This document shows positions 11,694 through 21,709 of a stretch of DNA of 64,000 nt, piece after piece. Each line of letters begins with the position of its first letter. Position 1 is the first letter of the stretch. Source of the stretch: Alnus glutinosa (Eukaryota > Streptophyta > Magnoliopsida > Fagales > Betulaceae); contig NC_084899.1 in assembly GCF_958979055.1 (NCBI RefSeq), forward strand, positions 24,495,501 to 24,559,500. Reading direction: 5' to 3'. The position numbers and the translations under genes were made by a program. Under the pieces are notes generated by a model. The model was not told where the DNA came from and ran no database searches. It was given only the letters and a program-made list of their open reading frames with translations.

Positions 11694-14285
11694 TTAATTT
11701 TAATTTATCGTTGTTTGAACAATGAAAATCGTTAAATTTAGTATCGTTTACTGTTCAAACGCGATTTGAATAGTAAATAACACTATTTAGTTTCAAACGA
11801 CACTAAATCTTTTTTTCTTTTTCTTTTTCTGGTAGTGCGTATATAACTTAATGAAATACAATACTTTTTTTTAAAAAAAAAATTAATAATAATCATTTAG
11901 GTGTAAAAAATGTTGAATTGTTAAAAGTTAAATTATTTTATTAAACATGTTTATGATTTTAAGAATTTTATTATAGGAAATCCATTTATTAAAACCATAT
12001 TATGTGAATATTATAAAAAGAAACAACCTAATTATTCTAAGTCATCTCTTGAAATTGAGTATTGATGGGATAATACCACTGCTTTTACCATAATTCCTTT
12101 TGTAACCTGCCATGAGAGTCAATAATTGATGAATGATTAAGGATAAAAAAAAAATGATTTGTCCATTTAATTAGCGAGGAACTGACTTGTCAACCACTCT
12201 TACACATTGCATTAATTACTGACTAATAAAATGAAAAAATCTCATGATATAAGATTGCACTTAAGTTATGCATGTGAGACATTTAGGATTACGATATGTC
12301 ACCACGCTCCGTAGTCGACGTTCATAGAGGCTTACTCTATCGACACTAATTCGATGGTAATCATTTCTCTTTTGGCAGCTCCACTCTCCTATTAGTATTC
12401 AATGACTTATGCCCATACATAGTATGAAGACATTTAATTTAGCCTATAACTTGCATCCTCCGCGACTCGACCACAAAGCTACTGCAATGTAATTGAGATC
12501 TCATTCATTCTCGGCGAGCTACGTCTAATCTCATACTAATAATATAAATTAACTCACCTTTAAAAATCGACTTGCAATGAGATGGTGTCCAAGAGCTTAT
12601 ATATAACCAAGTGAAACACTTAAAATCGATCGTAACATAAAAATTGTAATACCTCAAGCATTTTGAGACTTTGGGATCCACAGACTTCCCTGTATTCTAG
12701 GGATGTGCTGATTAACACCAATATTGTGAGAAAAATCCTAAGAATCAGGTGCTACATGTAAACACATTGATGGATTCACATTCTCTTCTCTATCTTGAGA
12801 TTCACACGATCATACCCAAACTGCAGTGGCTTTGTACAAAACTATACTTGAGAGGCCAGGATCGCTTTATCATCGGCAACATTTGGTCACAAAAAGACAC
12901 TGCACACAGCTCAATGAGCATATAAGCTTTTAAACTAGTGTTTATTTATATTTGCAGTTGCCAAACTTTCTGATTCCTATTTCGCATATAAAAAGGACAG
13001 CAGTTACTTGTGAAGACAAATTCTCCTGTTTGATAGGTCACTTGGTCCCATTATCGGACGGCCTACATTGCACGTGTGCTCATATTCAATGGTCAAACTT
13101 TGTTGTTTAATAAACCCCAGAAAGAGACTTATGAGCTAGCTTTCATGTTTTTTTCTCTGTGCTTGGTCCAATCTTTATATTTATATATCCTATTGTTTTC
13201 CTTTCTTTTCGATCTAGCAAGTTTTGTATCTTAGGAATTAAAGTAATACATAATTGACATCCCTGTCATGTGGATAAAAACTGTTCTATAGACAAATAAT
13301 TCTTACTGCAAACTTAGAATTATTTTTCCCAATTGCGAACAAAGAGCCAAAGACGGAATCAGGAGGTCGGGGGGCATGCTCCCCAGTTTTGTAATTTTCC
13401 TTCAACTATTTATATATAGTTAAATATTTTCTTATTCATTCTTTATTCCATGAAAAATTTTGATTTCACCCCTAAAAGAGCCAGATAAAAATTATTAGAA
13501 GGGGCATTTGTGATGTTTTTAGAGAATAAAAATGAATAGTGGTGACAACATGGGTTTGCACAGGTCAGTGCTTAGTATATATATATATGTGTTGTCCCAC
13601 TATTCCCCATCTTTCCTTTTTCTTTTTTTCCTTCTGCTTTTGTATATTTATGAATAATTTCAACTTATATTCCTCAACAAAAACTAGAGGTAGAGGAAGA
13701 GACAGAGAGAGGAAAGAGGACTGTGTGAAGGAAGAGACCAACTCTCTTTTTCTCTTTTGAACTCAAGTTTCATATGTATTTAATAATAAAAGTTCAATTC
13801 TTTCTTGTCTTCTCTTTTTGTTCCTCATTCTACTTTTTTGTGACAGCTTGTGCCCTTAAAACTCACATTCAACTAATGATCACTCATTACTCATTAAATT
13901 AGTTGTCTTTGGAATAATTACTTTCTAAGTGCAACTAATGGGTTCTAATGGGGGGGATGAACAAATATTAATTCTAGAGCTAAAGTTCTTCATTTTCTAC
14001 TTCTCTTTTCTCTTTGCGATTGTTTAATGCCGAACGACAAGATATGAAAGTGATTACATGCCGCTTGACTGGATTTGATTAATTATAATATATATACACA
14101 TGCATTTTATGTCATGTTCATAGGCTCGAAAGAACATGATTTGAATAGTCCAATGTGGCTTGACTAGGATAATTTATTCACAGTGCATGTATTTTCCCCC
14201 CTATTTGTCTTAGAATTAAAGTGGTCCATGACCAGAGGAGAGCCAAATGTTAGCTTCAATGGCCGTTGCATAACAAGAATAACGT

Positions 14286-14700
14286 CCCTACAACAATTGT
14301 TAAGATTTAATTTGGTCATGATGACCTAATTAAGGAAGATTTTTGTATACCAACTTGGCTTGTGATGCTTCTGGATTTCTCCTATAAGATTATACGAATT
14401 TGTATGCATGACTTCAGAGAGTTGTATAGCTTTGAAGTCTTTGGTACCCATATACTCTCGATCATCATTTGTCAGGACTATTAGAAGTAAGTGCCTTGGC
14501 TTCTGAGACGGAACGTACCATGGCATCAGAGACGGAATCGGGGAGGCTCTAAGGCCATGGTTTTTGGTATGATAATCTACTTACAATAATTAAGCACATA
14601 ATTAAAATTCAAAGAGCAAATAAGAGAAAATTTCAAAACCGAGGGTGTCATGGCTACCCCTAGCCCTCGATCCCGGTTCAGTACTCTCTGCTTGGCTTGG
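14286..14700. repeat. Tandem duplication, unit 1
   Basis: This unit and 14756-15250 share long matching stretches in the same order: a TTAAGATTTAATTTGGTCAT block, a GAAGATTTTTGTATA block, AGCTTTGAAGTCTTTGGTAC followed by CCATATACTCTCGATCATCA, and a terminal segment running from a GAGAC(G/A)GAA(T/C)C word to an inverted CCCGGTTC word. Inserted or deleted blocks separate the copies. The end segment is itself a small inverted-repeat element. Confidence 0.75.
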
Positions 14701-14755
14701 ATAATTGGACATTTAGTCCTATTCTTTATCATGTACTCAACCATATAACTCCTCT

Positions 14756-15250
14756 TGCCCCTACAAATAATTGTTAAGATTTAATTTGGTCATGATGACC
14801 TAATTAGGGAAGATTTTTGTATATCAACTTGGCTAGTGATCATGCTAATTGTGGAATTCGATCTCCTAGCTATATGATAAGAACTTGTATGCATGAAGTC
14901 ACTATCATATTGCACGCCCAATCTGCTTCAACCATATATGCAAATATATATATGGATGTGGTGAGATTTTGTGGTAATTAGTAACACTAGTAATTGCATT
15001 TGAGTAGTTCTAGCTTTGAAGTCTTTGGTACCCATATACTCTCGATCATCATTTGTGAAGCTATTAGAAGTATGTGTCTTAGCTTGGACTTGAGAGACAG
15101 AACCAGAGGGACTTTGGGATCATGGCTTTTGGTATGATAATCCAATTACGCACAGTAAACATATAAAATCTTAAGAGCAATAAAGAAAATTTTCAAAATG
15201 AGAGAGGGGTCATGGCTCCCCCGACCTCCCGGTTCTGTTCCTGCTTGATT
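14756..15250. repeat. Tandem duplication, unit 2
   Basis: Second copy of the unit at 14286-14700, about 80 bases longer because of an insertion in the middle (14870-15000). No coding content in either unit. Confidence 0.75.
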
Positions 15251-16185
15251 ATCATGAGATTACGAGAATGATTGCTACTTCAAAACCAAGTGAAATGATG
15301 TCACAGTTCACAACCCATTATTTATTTATTTTTCCGATCATTTGTAGGGGTACGTACACAATTCATAACGTTGTCAAGCTAGAAAAATAACTCAAATCTT
15401 AGTATTTTTAGATCTCTATTACATCTTGATCATGTCGGCCATATATAATTTTTGTATGCATTTTTTTATATGCGCACCCAAGCTAGCTAGATATTATATA
15501 TATATACTCAGAGGGGGATTTTATTTGCTTTTCGAGCAAGCTTGATTGAGTTTATGAAATCACTACTTATTTTAAAAGTTTAAACTGATAGGAAATTATG
15601 AATTTAAATTAATATTTTAACAAAGTTGATTCATGAGCTTGCTAAATAAGCGTTTTTTTTTTCCTAATATTGTATGAGTAATTAGTATGATAATTAAGAC
15701 TTCGGAACTTTATAGTTTATACAAATTAGTTTCTCATTTGCCACCTGAGTCAAATCTTAATTAGTTGATCGAGTTAATAAAATATAAACCTATAATATTA
15801 AATAAAATATTAAAACATGCACATGAACATACATACACATTTTATGATATAAAATTTTAATCTTTAATCCTAAAATTAGGTTACACACAAATTTTTAGGT
15901 ACTTTTATGCCTTATCCATTAGCATAAATAAACCAGTACTGTCAAACCTATACTAAGTTGTATATGGTAAGTCCCTTTTTCATTATTTTGTTTCTCAGAC
16001 TAGCTTGTTTATAGGTGAAGTCTCAAACCCGAGCTTGAGTTCAGCTTTATTGTTGAATAAATAAACACAAGTTGCATGTTTATGAACAGTTTGATCTATA
16101 TACCTCCTTACTAGCTAGGAGAAATTTAGTCTCTAGGAATGATACTTTCTAACAAATAAATTACATAAGGTTGGCCTCACATAAG

Positions 16186-16375
16186 ATTAAGGGCGACAAT
16201 TCGTGTTTATGTCGAGTTCGAGTCGTGTCAAAATATGATTAAGTATAAGACTATATAGGTCAACTATAATCCGACTCATTCAATTAAATGAATCAGACTT
16301 CTCAATCCTAATTCACTAATTTCACATTAAATTCATATTAAATTTACAAGTCGTACAAAAATTTGCCAACCTTAC
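16186..16375. repeat. Dispersed MITE-like repeat (GGGTTGGCAATT family), copy 2
   Basis: Diverged relative of 3130-3315. It opens with GGGCGACAATTCGTG and closes with TTTGCCAACCTTA, and keeps the internal TATAGGTCAACTATAATCC-like and CTCATTCAATTAAA-like phrases in the same order. Confidence 0.55.
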
Positions 16376-17305
16376 GATAAGACTATGCCCAAATTTGGTT
16401 TGCCTTTATATGATTTGAAGAAGCAAACAATAATAGTTTGCCAAAATACTAAATCATGATGTAGCCCTATGCATTCAATCAAGGGGACATTTTGTCTACA
16501 CAAAGGAATACAAAATCATAAGGTATTATAACTAAAAATTACATTAGAGTACTAATGTTAGGTGAACCTACTTCTTAGGACACAAACCCTATGCAAAGTG
16601 GGTCCATTTGGTACTCACCTCAAGGGTGTGCTTGGCTTTAACAACAATGATAGCATTCTCCCTCTTCCCTAATCCCTATTCAGCCAAATGAAAAAAACCT
16701 TCAAAGTAAGCTCATCGATTCACCCTACGAGGACGTGATCAAGACGATATATATGCGGGCCGGGGGGGAAAAAGAAAGGATTAAATTTTTCTGTTTTGGC
16801 CCCCCAGTGTTGCTGAAAGTCAACACTCATTCTAGACTCTAGAGCCAGCTAGAGAGTCTCTTACTTGTACATTTTTCTATATATGTTATGTTAGTGTTGC
16901 TAGTATAGCATCATATATATTATAATATTTGTGATGATGATGCGACATTGGTGACCAATCATGCATCTTGGCTAAGATAGAAAAAGGATAGCTGATAAAC
17001 ATAAATATTTGTGATTCCCATTGATTCTGCAGTAAGGAATGCGTTATCTACAAGTCCTTTAACCATCCAATTAATTAGTATTCATGTGGGAAGCCCAATA
17101 CAGAAGTTTCACATATGGATCATTATTGTTGTTAAGTAAAAAACACTAAAACATGCACTTCAAGATTACCCGAATTCCAAGGCTTTGCTTATGTACGTAT
17201 AGTTTTAATTAAGAGTCTCTCTATTATTGCTTCTCAGTAGAAACTACATTATCTTCATAAAGAAAGTTAACCGACCTACTAATTTAAGTGTTCATAGTAA
17301 TATTA

Positions 17306-17307
<2 letters not shown>

Positions 17308-17353
<46 letters not shown>
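17308..17353. repeat. (GA)n microsatellite
   Basis: A pure GA run of about 45 bases, downstream of the LBD16-type gene. Confidence 0.95.
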
Positions 17354-17355
<2 letters not shown>

Positions 17356-17559
17356 CATTTCCAAGTTGTTGAAAATGATTTTTGACGATTGAGAAAGAAA
17401 AAAGATTGCCTAGTAATTGTAGGCTCTGCAGACATACCAAGTTTCTTAGATAGCTAGTATCAAAGTATATACAGCATTGGGCATATATATATATATAAGA
17501 TCATCCTCATCATCATGAAAATCAACATCATATGCTTCAAATTAAGAGACATGATGAAT

Positions 17560-18298
17560 TTAGTTCCTCATCATTCGAAGGGCCAGTGCTTGAAGCTCAC
17601 CCAAGTCACTGTTAAATGGTCTTTTCTTACAACAAGGCTGGAACAAGCAATCCTCTCTGAAGCTTTGTATTTCTTGCATGTTCATTCCATCATTGCTATG
17701 GTCAATTGACTCGAGCGAGCTCTGAGGGGAAATGGGATTCATGTAAGTCGTCGGAAAAGTTGGCCCCGTTGGCACCCCACCAACATTCCCTGCCCACTGA
17801 CTCTCTATGTTCCGGGAATCAACCAGGCTTTGAGCTAGTTGTGCCTTCACTTGCATCAATTGCGCTTGCAAGCACGCCACCTACATATCAGTAATCAGAA
17901 AAAATCGACTATTAATGCAAATTAGTAGATTGCTATATATACGACTCCATCCATCGTTGCAGATAGTTGTATATTATGGGGGAAAACGAAAACATGTAGT
18001 AATTAATTACCTGTTGTTGCAAGGCGAAAATGTGAGCTACACATCCATAAACGGGGTCTCTAATCCGTGCCTGAGCTTCATAGGCAATTGTGACAACAGC
18101 CTCACACCGGTCATGAACTGGGACGTGTAACAAAAGCTTGGAGACATTACTCGCACCAAACACCTTGTGAATGGCTGCAAATCTTGCCGGGCCTTGCTCC
18201 GAGCAAAAATAAGGCGCAAAGATGCAATCTGAAGCGCACTTTCTCCTCAGAAACTTGCATGCGCCGCAGGGCGAGCCAGTCCCAGCCGCAGATGCCAT
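17560..18298 (-). CDS. LBD16: LOB domain-containing transcription factor, LBD16 type (class I)
   Basis: A plant nuclear transcription factor. Arabidopsis LBD16 is an ARF7/ARF19 target that sets the asymmetry of lateral-root founder cells. Two exons on the minus strand, 18298-18011 (96 codons) and 17880-17560 (106 aa plus stop), give a 202-aa product. The phase-0 intron sits after the same Gln-Gln-Gln as in the LBD29-type gene. The first residues [20 protein letters not shown] fit LBD16. The CX2CX6CX3C block, the [11 protein letters not shown] block and the coil [15 protein letters not shown] are intact. I chose the ATG at 18298 because it opens directly into the LOB domain. A longer in-frame reading upstream would only translate the (CT)n leader into Leu-Ser repeats. 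It is shorter than Arabidopsis LBD16 at the C-terminus. It lies tail to tail with the LBD29-type gene about 10 kb away. Confidence 0.93.

Positions 18299-18301
<3 letters not shown>

Positions 18302-18348
<47 letters not shown>
18302..18348 (-). repeat. (CT)n tract in the LBD16 5' leader
   Basis: About 47 bases of pure GA on the plus strand, read as (CT)n in the transcript, end three bases before the LBD16-type ATG. GAGA/CT repeats near plant start sites can bind BPC-type GAGA factors. Here the tract is transcribed leader. Confidence 0.9.
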
Positions 18349-18351
<3 letters not shown>

Positions 18352-18460
18352 TGTTATAAAAATTGGAAAGGCACACGAGCACACTAGAAAATGGTGCAAG
18401 TGAAGGAGTTTGTGTTGTGGGGTATTGATTTTAAGGTACATAGTGGGGAGGGAGGGGGGA

Positions 18461-18468
18461 CTTATAAG
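18461..18468 (-). promoter_or_regulatory. Possible TATA element of the LBD16-type gene
   Basis: CCCTTATAAG on the minus strand lies about 165 bases before the ATG, just upstream of a C-rich stretch. The sequence is only a fair TATA match. Confidence 0.35.
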
Positions 18469-18729
18469 GGGTATGAATGGGGGACATGGGGGGTCCGTGT
18501 GTAGGGTTCTTGGGGAACATTTATTAATGGCTTTTGCAATATGGAGCTGGTTTTTTTTTATTATTATTAATTAATCTTTGATTTTTGTTTATTTTTTATT
18601 TCCTAAGTTTGATTTTCGGGGTTTAATAACATTATTTTTCCGCCGAACGCCGCACCTGGGAACTGCTGCTATTTGTCGCTTTCTTTTCTTCTACTGTTGA
18701 CACTGCCACCTGGCGGTTTACCACCTCTA

Positions 18730-18735
18730 CCGACA
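18730..18735 (-). promoter_or_regulatory. TGTCGG auxin-response-element variant upstream of LBD16-type gene
   Basis: TGTCGG on the coding strand of the LBD16-type gene, about 435 bases before its ATG. TGTCGG is the high-affinity ARF core reported from structural work. A second one occurs near 19179, inside a repeat. Chance occurrence cannot be excluded. Confidence 0.3.
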
Positions 18736-19119
18736 CCCACATTCATAATTTAGAGGCACCATTAACATACTTCTGTTGTTTAATTATTTTGCATTTTAAA
18801 TAAAAAAAAAAAAAATATGAGTTCTTCTGCAACGATTCTACTCTTCAGTACAATCTCTTTTTTTTTTTTTCTTTTTTTTTTTTTTAGATTCAGTACAATC
18901 TTTTAGTTTGCAACAAAATTTGCTTTCTTCTTTTTCTGTGGACCTTTTTTGGTCGGTGGGCCAAAAAATAAATATATTGATCAGGTTGATTTATTTGACT
19001 TTTGTTTTCAATTTTTTTTTTTTTTTTATTATTTGGTATTGTATTAGATGGGAAGCTTGTTGGGCTTATTAGCACAAAATTAACGGTTAAGAATGAGGAG
19101 TTTGATCAATTTAATTAAA

Positions 19120-19570
19120 TAGGTAGGGTAGAGTCAACTTATATAATCTTATACTCATACTTCGTCAATGACCTGTACCCGACATGCAATATTTAGTGCT
19201 GTCAAAACACGACCTACGAACCCAACATAAAATTAATGAGTTATGATTAATATGTTGGGTTATGGTTGACTTATATAGTCTTATACTCATGCATTAACAC
19301 GACTCAAATCTAACCTGCAAATACAAATTGCCACCTCTAGGTCCTCATACTTATATAGTCTTATGTAGTCTATAATCTTATACTCATACTTCGACAATAA
19401 TTCGTACCCAATAATCTGCAACATTCAGGACTGACAATTTTTTATACGACCTACAAACCCAATACGAAATTAATGAGTTATAATTAATATGTCGGGTTAT
19501 GATTGATCTATATAGTCTTATACTCATGTCTTAAATTTAGCCTGCAAATATGAATTGTCACCCCTAGTGT
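19120..19570. repeat. Two or more copies of the dispersed GGGTTGGCAATT-family repeat, tandem or nested
   Basis: The phrases 'tatagtcttatactca', 'acgacctac(g/a)aaccca', 'aattaatgagttat' and 'aattgccaccnctag' each occur twice, about 230-240 bases apart and in the same order. This indicates adjacent or nested copies of the family seen at 3130-3315, in inverse orientation. Confidence 0.6.
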
Positions 19571-20574
19571 CCTCCGCCCCCTAAACCTTCTTCTATTTAG
19601 GTAATGAAATTTAATTTACCCCAAAAGAAAAAATAAATGGAATTCCAAGAATACTATTCATTTCATTTGGGGGAAAGTCTTCTTTGAACTGAATGAATGG
19701 TGTGATAGTGATACAGATACTCCTCCCCTCGTGCAGAGGATGATGCTCCATTTATGACAGGAGACAAAAGCAACAACTTAAAGCAGCAACAAAACTAAGC
19801 AGCTTTGCACTTTGCACATAGGCCGTCATTTTCACAAACAACACCGATACGACCCTATCTCTCCCACACGTTCGTTTCTGTACCCTTATCACCGGCCTCC
19901 TCACATTTTTTTTCATTTTTTTTTTCATTTTTTTCCCTCTTTTTGGAGACATAATTACTTCCCTTCCCTGTACAAATTTCTTTACGACAAAATTTCCATG
20001 TTTTAAATTCGTCCACATCCAATCCTCTTACGTTTCCTTCAAATTTTGAAAAAACATTAATCCCACTTTTCAGAAGAGTCGAATTAAGACTACCATGACT
20101 AGATGTAATTATTTTCTTACCCATGCGAGTGCCTGTGCATGGTAGCTTGTAGCTTAGGCTAAAACTTTGTGGTTGCGGGGGGGAGTAAACAGTAAACAGT
20201 AAACAGCATCTTTTCAGAACATGGAGAGAGATAAAGAAGTTTAGAAGGGTAGCAAAAAGAGTATGAATGGGGGGGTGGTTCGTCACCCAAACTCAGGAAA
20301 ATGGCTGTTTCCGTAAAGAAAGTACACCCCATGTCATGCATCCACTGCTCCTTACCTCAGCTATCATCTTCCTTGCAAACCATCTAAAGCCATGACACAC
20401 ACAGCTGACAGCTGTGAACCTTTTAGGCCCTATCCAGCCTTGACATAATCAACATGTATCCAACAGTCAATATATAGCATCATCCATGCACATGGCACAC
20501 ATGCGGCTGCCCAAAATACCTCCCAAAAAAAAAATCTCTATAGTACCAAAATTATTCCAAGGTTTTGTAATCTA

Positions 20575-20715
20575 GAAGTCGCAATTCGTGTTCGTGTGTC
20601 TAGTTCGAGTTGTATCGAGGCATTTATATAAAACTATATAGATCAATCATAACCCCTCAACTCTAACCCGTTAGTTTCATGTTGAATTTGTGGGTCAAGT
20701 AAAAGTTGTCATCCT
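20575..20715. repeat. Dispersed MITE-like repeat (GGGTTGGCAATT family), partial copy
   Basis: It carries GTCGCAATTCGTGTTCGTGT at the left, the TATAGATCAATCATAACCC phrase, and the closing AAAAGTTGTCATCCTTA. It is about 50 bases shorter than the 3130-3315 copy. Confidence 0.5.
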
Positions 20716-21424
20716 TAATCGTAGTGAAGCTTGTAATGTCTTCATCTTTAAGCATTCTATTCGAAATAAGTACCTTTTTGTTTATTCTGCTCTTCCAAAC
20801 TGGGTTATAAGAATTTTCTCTAGTTTGGTCTATAAAATTGTTGTGACCTTTAACACGTAAAAAGTACATACTTTTTTACTAGCATTAATAGAGATGGAAA
20901 AAAAATATTGCATTAAAAAGGTATAATTTGTTAAATAGCCTTATTAGTTGTTTCATTATACCAATCCAATGTTAAATTATATGGGAATGGAATTCCATTT
21001 TCACACAGGTATAAGCTTTTAATTTTATAAAACAGTTCAAATTAGATTCTCTTTGTTGAATACGAAGTTTATTGAGGAAAAAACGAGAGAGAAACCAGTA
21101 CAATCGTAACAAGGCTGCATTTGAGAGAAGAAGAAGCCTCAAGACAGGCTAAAAGAACAAACAATCTCAAACGAGCAGGCCCTTTGGAAGCTAGCTTCGC
21201 CATTGTTATAATCTTGGATCTAGTTATGTTTATAACTTTATATGGACCCAAAAATGTTGTTAAAGCTTGGATTTCTGTAGATGATCAAAGACCCATCAAA
21301 GTGGATAAGGCCAGAACAGTGGTCGGAGGGAGTAGGATTTATCTGAGCGTGTGTATTTGTATAACATTGCATTAAAAGTTCGTATGAAAAGAGACCCATA
21401 TTTGTGCTAGCTTGTGGCGTGTTG

Positions 21425-21460
<36 letters not shown>

Positions 21461-21709
21461 AGTATGGAAGGGGAGAAACCATGAACAAAAAAACAGAAAC
21501 CATGATTTTTCTGAAGATACTGAACTTGCTTCCACTCCTACGAGCAATATGTACATATGGCAAACAAGATCTCCAGCAAACCCAAAAATGAGATCTTAAT
21601 CGACAAGACTAGGAGGTTAAAGGATACCAAAACGTTCAAAACAGAAGGAACATCGTGTGAATTGCTGATTACCATTCCCCCAAAATAGTACATTTCCACT
21701 TACCTCCCC

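Larger units (their letters stand above)
11703..17559. other. Intergenic spacer between the two LBD genes, no gene seen
   Basis: AT-rich DNA without a supportable gene. It contains a diverged tandem duplication (14286-15250), a dispersed MITE-like copy (16186-16375), a (GA)n tract (17308-17353) and a degraded TG/CA-rich segment near 12280-12650 that ends in a TATA-like word. That last segment may be an old repeat whose family I cannot name. Confidence 0.55.
18740..21700. other. Intergenic spacer between LBD16-type gene and PARP1 3' end
   Basis: No supportable gene. Longer minus-strand frames at 19752-20286 are Lys/Pro-rich, overlap each other in different frames and match nothing I know. The stretch contains tandem or nested dispersed repeats at 19120-19570 and 20575-20715, a short triplicated AGTAAAC near 20185 and a (TA)n tract at 21428-21458. 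The last few dozen bases before 21710 are the PARP1 3' UTR. Confidence 0.5.

Noticed and set aside
12280-12650. Decayed segment with TG/CA bias and a TTATATATAACC word near its end, resembling an old terminal-repeat promoter
   Set aside because: I could not define ends, a partner copy or target duplications, so assignment to any element family would be a guess.
17308-17353. CRISPR-like or tandem regulatory array
   Set aside because: It is a simple (GA)n microsatellite; no spacer structure occurs anywhere in the window and none is expected in a plant.
18299-18382. Extended LBD16 start giving a Leu-Ser repeat N-terminus
   Set aside because: The Ser-Leu run is translated (CT)n; the ATG at 18298 gives the family-typical N-terminus.
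19752-20286. Two overlapping minus-strand frames of 88 and 143 codons with Lys-rich and Cys-containing segments, possibly a small secreted peptide gene
   Set aside because: No convincing signal peptide in the right place, low-complexity KKMKKK runs derived from poly(T) on the plus strand, no family match and conflicting frames.
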